From Actinomadura oligospora ATCC 43269 (GTDB lineage: Bacteria; Actinomycetota; Actinomycetes; Streptosporangiales; Streptosporangiaceae): 64,000 bases of DNA. Positions 50,163-58,784 of this stretch are shown here, in pieces (positions within the stretch are counted from its first letter, which is position 1; each line of letters starts with the position of its first letter). The position numbers and the translations under genes are program-made. The notes below the pieces were generated by a model. The model did no database searches. It was not told the origin of the DNA and worked only from the letters and a program-made list of their open reading frames with translations. The stretch spans positions 186,001 to 250,000 of the forward strand of contig NZ_JADG01000012.1 of the NCBI RefSeq assembly GCF_000518265.1. The letters run 5' to 3'.

Positions 50163-50933
50163 GTGCGCGCCCCCCGGGACACGCCGACGAGCGGGGACGG
50201 TCCGGCCCGTCCCCGGACCAGGTGGGTGGACACCGCCCACGACGTCGAACCACCGCCGCCCGAGCCTGCGCCCGCGCCCGAACCCCTCGTCCCGGACGAG
50301 GACGCCCCGGACGCCGCCTCGGCCACCTCCCCGGAGCCGTTCGCGGTCCGGATGGGCATGACGTGGCGGACGGTCTGGCGCGGCGTGGCGTTCGGGATCC
50401 TGATGCTGGCGTCGGCCGGGTTCGTGGCCGGTGGCCTGATGCGCGGCGGGTTCGGCGTGGGGAGCTTCGCTTTCATCGTGCTCGGCGCGGTCGGGCTCGT
50501 GGCGTTCGGCGGCGGCTTCCTGGCCGCGGTCGGGGGGCCGCTGGCGCGGCGTCCCGTCCTGGAGCTGTCGCCTGAGGGCGTGCGCCGTCCGGCGAGCTGG
50601 CCGCTGCCCCGCTCGCGCGACCGCGTCCTGCCCTGGACGGACGTGACGGCCCTCGCCGCGCTGCGCCGCGGCGTGTCGGGCACCAAGCGCGGCGAGCAGG
50701 ACTACCTGGTCTTCCTCGGCACCGACGCGCTGGTCGAGCTGGCCCGCACCGCCGAGCGTCCCGCGCTGATCGCCTTCACCCTCGCGGACGTCCCCGCGAC
50801 GACGCCCGGCATGCCCGAGGCCACCCGCTGGTGCTTCGGCGTCGAGCCCGGCTGGGACACCACCCTGCCCGTCCTGGTCAGGGAGATCCGCCGGCGCCAC
50901 AAGGTCCCCGTGGTGGACCGCCGCACCCGCTGA
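50163..50933 (+). CDS. Two-helix membrane protein, conserved hypothetical
   Basis: A 256-aa protein. The first 60 residues are Pro/Ala/Glu-rich. Two membrane helices follow (TVWRGVAFGILMLASAGFVA and FAFIVLGAVGLVAFGGGFLA), then a beta-rich PH-like domain (VLELSPEGVRRP, LPWTDVTALAALRRG, YLVFLGTDALVEL). It starts 5 bp after the methyltransferase stop, so they share a transcript. Function unknown. Confidence 0.72.
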   Translation: MRAPRDTPTSGDGPARPRTRWVDTAHDVEPPPPEPAPAPEPLVPDEDAPDAASATSPEPFAVRMGMTWRTVWRGVAFGILMLASAGFVAGGLMRGGFGVGSFAFIVLGAVGLVAFGGGFLAAVGGPLARRPVLELSPEGVRRPASWPLPRSRDRVLPWTDVTALAALRRGVSGTKRGEQDYLVFLGTDALVELARTAERPALIAFTLADVPATTPGMPEATRWCFGVEPGWDTTLPVLVREIRRRHKVPVVDRRTR

Positions 50934-50979
50934 CCGCCGCACCCGCTGACGGACGCGGGGGCGGCGGCACCGCGTCAGG

Positions 50980-52440
50980 TCAGGCGGACAGCCACTCCAG
51001 GAGCAGGCGGGCGGAGAAGCCCGTGGCGCCCTTGGTGATCTCGAAGTCGTCGCCGGTGGCGCGGGCGGGACCGGCGATGTCGAGGTGGGCCCAGGCGCGG
51101 TCGCCGACGAACTCGCGGAGGAACAGGGCGGCCATGATGGAGCCGCCGCCGAAGCCGCCGCGCTCGATGTTGGCGACGTCGGCGACGTCGGACTCGATGC
51201 CCTTGCGGTAGTCCTCGATGAGCGGGAGGCGCCAGAGCGGCTCCCCGGCCGTCTGACCCGCCTCGGTGAGGGCCTCGGCGAGGGCGTCGTCGCCGGAGAA
51301 CAGGGCGCCGTGGCGGAGGCCGAGGGCGACCTTGGCCGCGCCGGTGAGGGTCGCCACGTCCACGACCAGGTCGGGGTCCAGCTCGGCGTCGGCGTAGGCG
51401 AGCGCGTCGGCGAGGACGAGCCGCCCCTCGGCGTCGGTGTTCAGCACCTCCGACGTCCGGCCGCCGAAGTGGGTGATCACGTCGCCCGGCCGCATGGACG
51501 ACCCGGACGGCATGTTCTCGGCCGCCGCGACCAGCCCGGTGACCTTGGCGCGGACGCCGAGGCCGCGCAGGGCCGCCATGACGGCCATGACGATGCCGCC
51601 GCCCTGCATGTCGGTCTTCATGAGCTTCATGTTGTCGTTCGGCTTCAGCGACAGGCCGCCGGAGTCGAACGTGATGCCCTTGCCGACCAGGACGATGTGC
51701 CGGTCGGCGCCGTCCGGCTCGTAGGTGAGCTCGATCAGCCGCGGCGGGTGCAGCGGCGAGCCCGCGCCGACCGCGAGGAGGCCGCCGAAGCCGCCCTCGG
51801 CGAGGTCGCCCTCGTCCCGGACGCGGACGGTCAGGCCGTTGTCGGCGGCGAGCCCGCGGGCCCGGTCGGCCAGCCACGCCGGGGTCTTCTCCGAGGACGG
51901 CGTGTTGGCGAGGTCGCGGGCGAGCCCGGTGGCCTGGGCGAGCGCGACGCCCCGCTCGATCCGCGGCGCGGCGGCCTCGGGGCCGGACTCGGTGAGGATG
52001 GTCAGGGCGCCCAGCGGGCCCTTCTTCGGAGCCTCCCCGACGCGGAAGTCGTAGGACGCCAGCAGCGCGCCGACCACGAACGCGGACAGGTCGCCCTCGG
52101 GGACGCCGACGACGAGGTTCGCCCGCCCGCGGGCGCGGCGGGCGAGGGCCGCGCCGGCCCTGCGCAGGTCGGCGGGGGTCGCCTCGCCGACGCCGTAGAG
52201 CAGCAGCTCGCGGATCTTGTCGCCGACGCGGATGGGCGTCGCGACGATCTCACCGGGCTCGCCCTTGGCGCCGTGCAGGGAGAGCACCTCGTCCAGCGAG
52301 AACGGGAGCGCGGCGGCGATCTCGGCCGCGGGCGCGACCGGGCCCTGCCGGACGGGGATCGCGGCCAGTTCGGCGTCGAGTTCGGTCACGGCCTGCGTGA
52401 CGGTCCCGCCGGCGGGCGCGACGCGGGTCTGGATGGGCAT
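50980..52440 (-). CDS. pepA: Leucyl aminopeptidase (M17)
   Basis: A 486-aa cytosolic M17 aminopeptidase. The catalytic C-terminal domain has VGKGITFDSGGLSLKP (metal-binding Lys and Asp), MKTDMQGGG and the signature NTDAEGRLVLADAL. It removes N-terminal residues, mainly Leu, using two metal ions, as a hexamer. ATG start. The convergent neighbour is 46 bp away. Confidence 0.95.
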   Translation of the reverse strand: MPIQTRVAPAGGTVTQAVTELDAELAAIPVRQGPVAPAAEIAAALPFSLDEVLSLHGAKGEPGEIVATPIRVGDKIRELLLYGVGEATPADLRRAGAALARRARGRANLVVGVPEGDLSAFVVGALLASYDFRVGEAPKKGPLGALTILTESGPEAAAPRIERGVALAQATGLARDLANTPSSEKTPAWLADRARGLAADNGLTVRVRDEGDLAEGGFGGLLAVGAGSPLHPPRLIELTYEPDGADRHIVLVGKGITFDSGGLSLKPNDNMKLMKTDMQGGGIVMAVMAALRGLGVRAKVTGLVAAAENMPSGSSMRPGDVITHFGGRTSEVLNTDAEGRLVLADALAYADAELDPDLVVDVATLTGAAKVALGLRHGALFSGDDALAEALTEAGQTAGEPLWRLPLIEDYRKGIESDVADVANIERGGFGGGSIMAALFLREFVGDRAWAHLDIAGPARATGDDFEITKGATGFSARLLLEWLSA

Positions 52441-52562
52441 GCTGAACGCTTCCCCCTGTGCTGGAGTCCGCGGGGCCGGAGCCCGCGGTGCTGAGCTGTG
52501 TGCTGCTGTTCTGCTGTTCTGCTGTCCCGCTGGTCGAGCTGTGCGGGCCCGGGGACGGCGAA

Positions 52563-52586
52563 GGCCCCGGCGTCACCACCGGGGCC
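52563..52586 (-). terminator. Hairpin downstream of the DUF3117 gene
   Basis: GGCCCCGG and CCGGGGCC form an 8-bp stem with an 8-nt loop just after the DUF3117 stop, on the side of pepA. Confidence 0.6.
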
Positions 52587-52613
52587 CGCCGTCAACGCCG
52601 AGCGAGCAGGAGG

Positions 52614-52781
52614 TCAGCCCACGACCTGCTTCAGGGCTTCGCCGAGTTCCTTCGCCTCGTCGGCGGAGAGCTCGACCACGAGGCGGCCGCCGCCTTCGAG
52701 CGGGACCCGCATGACGATGCCGCGTCCCTCCTTGGTCACTTCGAGCGGACCGTCTCCCGTCCGCGGCTTCATCGCCGCCAT
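52614..52781 (-). CDS. DUF3117 family protein
   Basis: A 55-aa protein starting MAAMKPRTGDGPLEV and ending LGEALKQVVG. It is almost invariant across Actinobacteria (M. tuberculosis Rv1211). A beta-strand-rich core is likely (GIVMRVPLEGGGRLVVELS). AAGGGG lies 9 nt before the ATG. It is too short for many gene callers. Function unknown. Confidence 0.9.
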   Translation of the reverse strand: MAAMKPRTGDGPLEVTKEGRGIVMRVPLEGGGRLVVELSADEAKELGEALKQVVG

Positions 52782-53166
52782 GCGTGCATCCCCTTCCTGC
52801 CCAGGACCGCGTGGGGCCTCTCGGGCACCGTTGGCCGCCTGGCCGCCTGTGCATCCGCGTCATCAGTGGTAGTGGTCCATTATCTCGCCTTCCGAGCGCG
52901 AAGTGGTAACGATCAGCCTCCAGATCGCGGGACTCGCCCCAAAAAATCCCCTTTTGGGGCGCTACCTACCAACCCATTCGTCCGGGATTCGGGGCCTCGT
53001 CCGGAGGGTCCCCGAAGGGCGTCCGGAGGGGGCCGGAACGACCCCCGAACGGCCCCCCGCCACGGGGGACGCCGACCTCGCCGGAACCGGTTGGGGGCTT
53101 GCCCTCCGGGGCAGTGGTCGTCAAGGGTGGCGGGAGCGAGACCGTGAGCAGATTGTGAGGACGAGG
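52782..53166. other. Intergenic region with a strong inverted repeat
   Basis: About 385 bp between DUF3117 and the enoyl-CoA hydratase. GCCCCAAAA (52936-52944) and TTTTGGGGC (52952-52960) form a perfect 9-bp stem with a 7-nt loop, unusually A/T-rich at its base. No gene seen. A TATC-containing patch near 52880 could be a promoter of the minus-strand DUF3117 gene. Confidence 0.55.
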
Positions 53167-53964
53167 ATGTCCGACGCGACGACGGAACCGGTGCGGTACG
53201 AGACGGACGGCGGTGTGGCGACGATCACACTCGACCGACCCGAGGGGATGAACGCGCTGACGGAGGCGACCAAGGAGGCGCTGCGGGCGGCCGTCGAGCG
53301 CGCCGCCGACGACGCCGCGGTGCGCGCCGTCGTGCTCACCGGCTCCGGACGGGCCTTCAGCGCCGGGCAGGACCTGCGCGAACACGCCGACAACCTCGCC
53401 GCCGGGCGCGGCCTCGACAACACCCTGCGGCGGCACTACAACCCCATCGTCGAGGCGATCACCGGCATGCCCAAGCCGGTCGTCGCGGCCGTGAACGGCA
53501 TGGCGGTCGGGGCCGGGATGTCCCTCGTCCTGGCCTGCGACCTGGTGGTGGCCTCGGAGAGGGCGTCCTTCGCCACCGCGTTCAGCAAGATCGGCCTCGG
53601 CCCGGACAGCGGGCTGTCCTGGACCCTGCAGCGCCTGGTGGGCCGCGCGAGGGCCACCGAGCTGATCATGCTCGCCGAGCCCCTGCGCGCGTCGGACGCG
53701 CTCACCCTCGGCCTGGTGAACCGGGTCGTCCCGTCGGAGGAGGTCCTCCCGGCGGCGGCCGAGCTGGCCCGGACCCTCGCGTCCGGCCCGACGGTCGCGT
53801 TCGCCGCGATCAAGACCGCGCTCGTCCACGCGGCCTCGCACGACCTGCCGTCCGCCCTCGAACGCGAGGCCGAGCTCCAGGACGCCCTCGCCGAGACCGC
53901 CGACCACAGGAACGCCACCGAGGCGTTCCTCAAGAAGGAGCAGCCGACCTTCGAGGGCCGCTGA
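53167..53964 (+). CDS. Enoyl-CoA hydratase/isomerase family protein
   Basis: A 265-aa crotonase-fold protein. SGSGRAFSAGQDLREH forms the oxyanion hole with AVNGMAVGAGMSLVLACD, and the PaaG-like LGPDSGLSWTL region is present. The usual hydratase Glu pair is not clear, so it may be an isomerase such as the phenylacetate-pathway PaaG type. ATG 53167 with GAGG upstream; a longer frame from 52903 is non-coding in character. Confidence 0.88.
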   Translation: MSDATTEPVRYETDGGVATITLDRPEGMNALTEATKEALRAAVERAADDAAVRAVVLTGSGRAFSAGQDLREHADNLAAGRGLDNTLRRHYNPIVEAITGMPKPVVAAVNGMAVGAGMSLVLACDLVVASERASFATAFSKIGLGPDSGLSWTLQRLVGRARATELIMLAEPLRASDALTLGLVNRVVPSEEVLPAAAELARTLASGPTVAFAAIKTALVHAASHDLPSALEREAELQDALAETADHRNATEAFLKKEQPTFEGR

Positions 53965-53980
53965 CCCCGCACGAAGCGAC

Positions 53981-54014
53981 GGAGGCCGCGCCCGGGGTTC
54001 CGGGCGCGGCCTCC
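53981..54014. terminator. Terminator between convergent ech and tag genes
   Basis: A perfect 15-bp stem (GGAGGCCGCGCCCGG) with a GGTT loop lies between two convergent genes. Confidence 0.85.
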
Positions 54015-54037
54015 AAGGGGTCTGCGGGGCGCTGGGA

Positions 54038-54613
54038 TCAGCTGTAGGCGCCTCGGCGGTGGCAGGCGGCCAGATGGTCGTCGACCAGGCCGCAGGCCTG
54101 CATGAGGGCGTAGGCCGTGGTGGGGCCCACGAAGCGGAAACCGTGCCGCTTCAGCTCCTTCGACAGGGCCTTGGAACCGGGGGTGGTCGCCGGGACGTCG
54201 TCCGTCGACTCCGGGACGGGCGCGCCGGGGTCGGCGTATCGCCAGATGAGCTGGGCCAGGCCGCCCGGGAGGTCGAGCGCGGCCCGGGCGTTGCCGACCG
54301 CGGCGTCGATCTTCATGCGGTTGCGGACGATCGCGGCGTCCGCCAGCAGCCGCTCGACGTCGTGCTCGTCGAACGCGGCGACCTTCTCCATGTCGAAGCC
54401 CGCGAACGCGGCCCGGAACCCCTCGCGCTTGCGCAGGATGGTCAGCCAGCTCAGCCCCGACTGGAACGCCTCCAGGCAGAGCCGCTCGTAGAGGCCCTGG
54501 TCGTCCCGGACGGGACGCCCCCACTCCTCGTCGTGGTAGGCGACGTACTCGGGCGCCGACAGGCCCCAGGGGCAGCGAGCCAGACCGTCCTCGCCGATGA
54601 CCGCGGTATTCAC
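54038..54613 (-). CDS. tag: DNA-3-methyladenine glycosylase I
   Basis: A 191-aa HhH-superfamily glycosylase that removes 3-methyladenine. It has RCPWGLSAPEYVAYHDEEWG (zinc Cys and the conserved Trp/Glu area), SWLTILRKREGFRAAF, a catalytic Glu region and HGFRFVGPTTAYALMQACG with zinc ligands (DDHLAACHRR). GTG start. The mycobacterial tagA gene has the same neighbours. Confidence 0.94.
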   Translation of the reverse strand: MNTAVIGEDGLARCPWGLSAPEYVAYHDEEWGRPVRDDQGLYERLCLEAFQSGLSWLTILRKREGFRAAFAGFDMEKVAAFDEHDVERLLADAAIVRNRMKIDAAVGNARAALDLPGGLAQLIWRYADPGAPVPESTDDVPATTPGSKALSKELKRHGFRFVGPTTAYALMQACGLVDDHLAACHRRGAYS

Positions 54614-54677
54614 CCGCCCGTTCTACCTCATGCCACCGACAGAACCGATTCCGGAGCTCCGCGACGGACGGGAGCCG

Positions 54678-55241
54678 TCAGTACTGGTGCGGTTTCTCGT
54701 TCTCCAGGAGCTCGCGGCGGCCTTCGAACAGGCCGCCGCCGAACGCCTCCGGTCCCTCGTCGCCGTCGAAGCGGTCGCCGCCGTTCCGATACCGGTCGGA
54801 CCCGCCCTCGGGACGGTCGGGACCGTCCTCGTAGGGCTCGGCGGCCGTCGGGATGTCGGTGGCCGTCGCGGGGGGCTCGCCCGGCGTCGCCCAGCCTCCG
54901 GACGCCTCGGACGGCCCGGACCCGGGACCCTCCGCGTCCGTGAGGCGGCGGCGCAGGTCGGCGATCTGCTGCTCCATCGCCGCCACGCGCGTGTCGCGCT
55001 CGGTCAGGGCGTAGGCGAGCCGGTGCAGCGCCTCGTCGGTGACGTTCATCTGGTAGCCCCACAGCGCGCGCGGGAGCCGCAGCATCGCGACCTCGGGGCC
55101 GGTCACGCGGGCCCCGTCCAGCAGCGGCATGGGCGGGACGTCGGGATGCGTGCGGCCCAGCTCGCCGCCGTGCCCCATCGCGAGCACGACGACGGCGGCC
55201 AGCACGGCGACGCCAGCCAGCACGAGGACCACCATCACCAC
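54678..55241 (-). CDS. DivIVA-like membrane-anchored protein
   Basis: A 187-aa protein with one N-terminal membrane helix (VVLVLAGVAVLAAVVVLAMG), then a short helix-forming segment (ALHRLAYALTERDTRVAAME, QQIADLRRRL) like the start of DivIVA-domain proteins. The tail is acidic and disordered. It lies in the place of M. tuberculosis Rv1209-type genes, between tag and the LOG genes. It may act in polar growth, but DivIVA similarity is weak. Confidence 0.6.
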   Translation of the reverse strand: MVMVVLVLAGVAVLAAVVVLAMGHGGELGRTHPDVPPMPLLDGARVTGPEVAMLRLPRALWGYQMNVTDEALHRLAYALTERDTRVAAMEQQIADLRRRLTDAEGPGSGPSEASGGWATPGEPPATATDIPTAAEPYEDGPDRPEGGSDRYRNGGDRFDGDEGPEAFGGGLFEGRRELLENEKPHQY

Positions 55242-55374
55242 GGTCTTGCTCCCGTCTGTCTCCTTGTCCCGCAGGACGATCGTGCCATGCCGGACGCCCC
55301 CGTGAGGGCCGCCCGGCGGTCCCGGCCCGTCCCGCGCCCCCGCGAGCCCCTTCCGGCAGGGTGGCTCCCGAGCC

Positions 55375-55965
55375 CTACGGCTGCGCCTCGGTGAAGTCCT
55401 CCGGGGTGGCCTCGATCCGGGGGCGGGAACGTTCGAGCAGGTCGAGGGCCTCGTCGAGATCGGCCGTCCAGCCGATCGCGTCGAAGATCTTCGGCCGGGC
55501 GAAGCCCAGCTCGGTCAGGTTGTCGGCCAGCTCGCGCAGCGGGGCGTAGACGCCGAGCGGGTCGAGGACGACCAGGGGCTTGTCGTGCATGCCGAGCGTC
55601 CGGGACGTCCAGATCTCGAACAGCTCCTCCAGCGTGCCGATGCCACCTGGCAGCACCAGGAAGGCGTCGCTGCGCCGGTCCATCTCGCCCTTGCGGGAGC
55701 GCATGTCGGGGGTGATGATCAGCTCGTCGCTGTCCTCGTCGGAGACCTCGACGTGGCGCAGCGCCTCGGGGACGACGCCGATCGTGCGGGCTCCCCCGGC
55801 GCGGGCCCCGCGCGCGACGGCGCCCATCGAGGAGATCCGGCCGCCGCCGCTGACCAGGGTGTGGCCCCGGCGGGCCAGCTCCAGCCCGACCCGCTCGGCG
55901 AACTCGACGTGCACCGGGTCGATGCGGGTGGACGAGGCGCAGAACACGCAGACCGCGATGCCCAT
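55375..55965 (-). CDS. LOG family protein, smaller copy (TIGR00730)
   Basis: A 196-aa Rossmann-fold protein: VCVFCASSTRIDPVH, LVSGGGRISSMGAVARGA, RKGEMDRRSDAFLVLPGGIG with GTLEELFEIW. This PGGxGTxxE motif marks cytokinin-riboside-monophosphate phosphoribohydrolase (LOG) proteins. It is the second of two adjacent LOG genes; its ATG overlaps the stop of the first (TGATG). Confidence 0.9.
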   Translation of the reverse strand: MGIAVCVFCASSTRIDPVHVEFAERVGLELARRGHTLVSGGGRISSMGAVARGARAGGARTIGVVPEALRHVEVSDEDSDELIITPDMRSRKGEMDRRSDAFLVLPGGIGTLEELFEIWTSRTLGMHDKPLVVLDPLGVYAPLRELADNLTELGFARPKIFDAIGWTADLDEALDLLERSRPRIEATPEDFTEAQP

Positions 55966-56765
55966 CAGGACGGGTCCCCGGCGCGGCGCGCGACCTCGGC
56001 CACGGCCTCGATCTCCTCGCGCTTGCGCTGCTCCGCGTCGTGCGCCTCCACGATCACCCGGACGGCCTCGTCCGGGTCGTCGGTGAGGTGGATGAGGTCG
56101 AGGTCGTCGGCGGAGATGTTGCCCGCGGGGAGCACCGACTTCCTGATCCAGTCGAGCAGCCCGCCCCAGTAGTCCGTGCCGACCAGCACGATCGGGAACC
56201 GGGTGATCTTGCCCGTCTGGACGAGGGTGATCGCCTCGAACAGCTCGTCCAGGGTGCCGTAGCCGCCGGGCAGCACGACGAACGCCTGGGAGTACTTCAC
56301 GAAGACCGTCTTGCGGACGAAGAAGTACCGGAACTGGACGCCGATGTCGATGTGGTCGTTCAGCGACTGCTCGAACGGCAGCTCGATGCCGAGCCCGACC
56401 GACAGGCCGCCCGCCTCGTGGCAGCCCTTGTTCGCGGCCTCCATGATGCCGGGGCCGCCGCCGGTGATCACCGCGTAGCCGGCCTCGTTCAGCTTCGCGC
56501 CGATCTCGGTGCCGAGCTTGTACTCGGCGGTGTCCGGCCTGGTCCGCGCGCTGCCGAACACCGACACGGCCTTGGGCAGCTCGGCGAGCAGCCCGAACCC
56601 CTCCACGAACTCGGCCTGGATGCGCAGCACCCGCCACGGGTCGGCGTGCACCCAGTCGGTGGGGCCCCGCCGGTCCAGCAGCCGCTGGTCGGTGGTCGTC
56701 GGGGGGATGGCCTTGCCTCGCAGGGTCGCCGGGCCCTGCCGCCTGGTGCGGATCTCGCGCTTCAT
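55965..56765 (-). CDS. LOG family protein, larger copy
   Basis: A 266-aa LOG-family protein. An N-terminal extension of about 65 residues (LLDRRGPTDWVHADPWRVLR) precedes the fold: VSVFGSARTRPDTAEY, ITGGGPGIMEAANKGC, VVLPGGYGTLDELFEAITL. Members hydrolyse nucleoside 5'-monophosphates to base and ribose phosphate. It follows dapE by 4 bp in the same direction. The C-terminus is a charged helix. Confidence 0.9.
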   Translation of the reverse strand: MKREIRTRRQGPATLRGKAIPPTTTDQRLLDRRGPTDWVHADPWRVLRIQAEFVEGFGLLAELPKAVSVFGSARTRPDTAEYKLGTEIGAKLNEAGYAVITGGGPGIMEAANKGCHEAGGLSVGLGIELPFEQSLNDHIDIGVQFRYFFVRKTVFVKYSQAFVVLPGGYGTLDELFEAITLVQTGKITRFPIVLVGTDYWGGLLDWIRKSVLPAGNISADDLDLIHLTDDPDEAVRVIVEAHDAEQRKREEIEAVAEVARRAGDPS

Positions 56766-56769
56766 GAAC

Positions 56770-57828
56770 TCACCTTAGCCAGGCCAGCAGGCGGTTCTCG
56801 GCGTCGGTGATCAAGGGGAGCTCGACGTACTCGTCCCTGGTGTGGGCGAGGGTCGGATGCCCCGGGCCGTAGTTGACGGCCGGGACGCCCAGGGAGTCGA
56901 ACCGCGCGACGTCGGTCCAGCCGAGCTTGGCGCGCACGTCCGCGCCGGTCTCGGCCACGAACGCGCGCGCGGCCGGACGGTCCAGACCCGGCCGGGCGCC
57001 GGGGGCCGCGTCCACGAGCTTCACCTCGAAGCCATCGAAAAATGTCCGGACGTACTCTTCCGCTTCGGCGACGGACTTGTCTGGCGCGAAGCGGTGGTTC
57101 ACGGTGACGACGCACTCGTCCGGGATGACGTTGCCCGCGACGCCGCCGCTGATGAAGACCGCGTTCAGGCCCTCGTGGTACTCCAGGCCGTCCACGACCG
57201 GCTTGGCGGGCTCGTACGCGCGCAGGCGGTCAAGGATCGCACCGGCGGCGTGGATGGCGTTGGAGCCCATCCAGGCGCGCGCGCTGTGCGCCCGTTCCCC
57301 GCGCGCGCGGACCTCGACGCGCAGCGTGCCCTGGCAGCCGCCCTCGATGAGCCCTCCGGTGGGCTCCATCAGGACGGCGAAGTCGGCGGTGAGGAGCTCG
57401 GGACGGGTCTCGGCGATCCGCTTCAGTCCGTTGCGGGCGGCCTCGACCTCCTCGCACTCGTAGAAGACGTACGTCACGTCCCGGGAGGGCTCGGTCAGCG
57501 CGGCGGCCAGCTTGAGCTGGACGGCGACCCCGGCCTTCATGTCGGTCGTGCCGCAGCCGTAGAGGCGGTCGCCGTCGCGGCGGGACGGCAGGTTCCCGTT
57601 CAGGGGGACGGTGTCCAGGTGCCCGGCGAGCAGGACGCGCTCGGCCCGGCCCAGATCCGTCCGCGCGATGACCGAGTCGCCGTCCCGGACGACCTCCAGG
57701 TGCGGGAGGGCCCGCAGCGCGGCCTCGACGGCGTCGGCGAGGGCCTTCTCGTTCCCGCTCACCGACTCGACATCGACGATCGCCGCCGTCAGGTCCGTCA
57801 CGTCCATCTGGAGATCGAGAGTGGTCAT
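56770..57828 (-). CDS. dapE: Succinyl-diaminopimelate desuccinylase
   Basis: A 352-aa M20 metallopeptidase of the lysine/diaminopimelate pathway that removes succinate from N-succinyl-LL-DAP. LLAGHLDTVPLNGN (metal His and Asp), GCGTTDMKAGVAV (bridging Asp), YECEEVEAARNG (catalytic Glu) and the final YGPGHPTLAHTRDEY (metal His) are present. ATG start. The next gene starts 4 bp after its stop. Confidence 0.95.
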   Translation of the reverse strand: MTTLDLQMDVTDLTAAIVDVESVSGNEKALADAVEAALRALPHLEVVRDGDSVIARTDLGRAERVLLAGHLDTVPLNGNLPSRRDGDRLYGCGTTDMKAGVAVQLKLAAALTEPSRDVTYVFYECEEVEAARNGLKRIAETRPELLTADFAVLMEPTGGLIEGGCQGTLRVEVRARGERAHSARAWMGSNAIHAAGAILDRLRAYEPAKPVVDGLEYHEGLNAVFISGGVAGNVIPDECVVTVNHRFAPDKSVAEAEEYVRTFFDGFEVKLVDAAPGARPGLDRPAARAFVAETGADVRAKLGWTDVARFDSLGVPAVNYGPGHPTLAHTRDEYVELPLITDAENRLLAWLR

Positions 57829-57846
57829 GCCGAAACCCTATGCAAA

Positions 57847-57871
57847 GGGGACGGCCGTGTGGACCGTCCCC
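57847..57871 (-). terminator. Hairpin after dapD
   Basis: GGGGACGG and CCGTCCCC form an 8-bp stem with a 9-nt loop between dapD and dapE, so the two dap genes may be only partly cotranscribed. Confidence 0.55.
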
Positions 57872-57903
57872 CCGTGCGCGCGCCCTCCGTCGGGCGCTTG
57901 CCG

Positions 57904-58746
57904 TCAGGTGTTGATGCCGTGGTCGCGCAGGATGTCGTTCAGCTCGGCCTTGTTGTGCCGCTGGCCGGGCTCGAGCCGCTTGAGCACCAGGACGGCGGGC
58001 AGGCCGAAGCTGCCGCCCTTGAACTCCTTGGTGCGGGTGCCGCCGACGGCGACGCACCAGTCGGGGATGCGGCCCCGGCTGATCTCCTCGCCGGTCTCGA
58101 CGTCGATCACCGGCATGGACGCCGACAGGTTCGTCCCGGAGCCGACGACCGCGCCCTTCCCGACCCGCGCGCCCTCGACGATCATCGAGCGGGAGCCGAT
58201 CATGGCCTCGTCCTCGATGATCACCGGCTTGGCGTTCGGCGGCTCGAGGACGCCGCCGATGCCGACGCCGCCGGACAGGTGCACGTTCTTGCCGACCTGG
58301 GCGCAGGAGCCCACGGTCGCCCACGTGTCGACCATCGTCCCGGAGTCGACGTAGGCGCCGATGTTGGTGAACGACGGCATCAGGACGACGCCGGGGGCCA
58401 GGTAGGAGCCCCAGCGGGCGATCGCGCCCGGCACCACGCGGACGCCGTCCAGGCGGCTCTTCAGCGGGATGCGGTCGTGGTACTGGAAGTCGCCCACCTG
58501 GGACCGCACCATGCCGAGCACCTTGAAGCTCAGCAGGATCGCGCGCTTGGCGCGCTCGTCCACGACGACCTCGTCGGTCGCCGGGTCGACGAAGGCGACC
58601 CGGGCCTCGCCGGCGTCGATCTGGTCCACGGCGGCGACGATCGCCGCGCGGGCCTCGGTGTCGTCCGGCCCGAGGTCGGCGCGGCGCTCCCAGAGCTCGT
58701 CGACGGCGGTGGAGATCGGGCTGGTGAACGTCTCGGTCATGGACAT
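57904..58746 (-). CDS. dapD: Tetrahydrodipicolinate N-succinyltransferase
   Basis: A 280-aa trimeric left-handed beta-helix enzyme that succinylates tetrahydrodipicolinate. Hexapeptide turns are visible (SYLAPGVVLMPSFTNIGAYV, WATVGSCAQVGKNVHLSGG). The family GGTRTKEFKGGSFGLPAV and the C-terminal NKAELNDILRDHG segment are present. It supplies the step before DapE. ATG 58746, or M at 58740. Confidence 0.94.
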   Translation of the reverse strand: MSMTETFTSPISTAVDELWERRADLGPDDTEARAAIVAAVDQIDAGEARVAFVDPATDEVVVDERAKRAILLSFKVLGMVRSQVGDFQYHDRIPLKSRLDGVRVVPGAIARWGSYLAPGVVLMPSFTNIGAYVDSGTMVDTWATVGSCAQVGKNVHLSGGVGIGGVLEPPNAKPVIIEDEAMIGSRSMIVEGARVGKGAVVGSGTNLSASMPVIDVETGEEISRGRIPDWCVAVGGTRTKEFKGGSFGLPAVLVLKRLEPGQRHNKAELNDILRDHGINT

Positions 58747-58784
58747 TGAGCTTACCGACGGCCGGAGCCCGGTACGGTCAGGGC

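Noticed and set aside
52903..53166. N-terminal extension of the enoyl-CoA hydratase from a GTG at 52903
   Set aside because: The translation is Arg/Gly-rich, lacks crotonase similarity and runs through an inverted repeat. ATG 53167 has a ribosome site.
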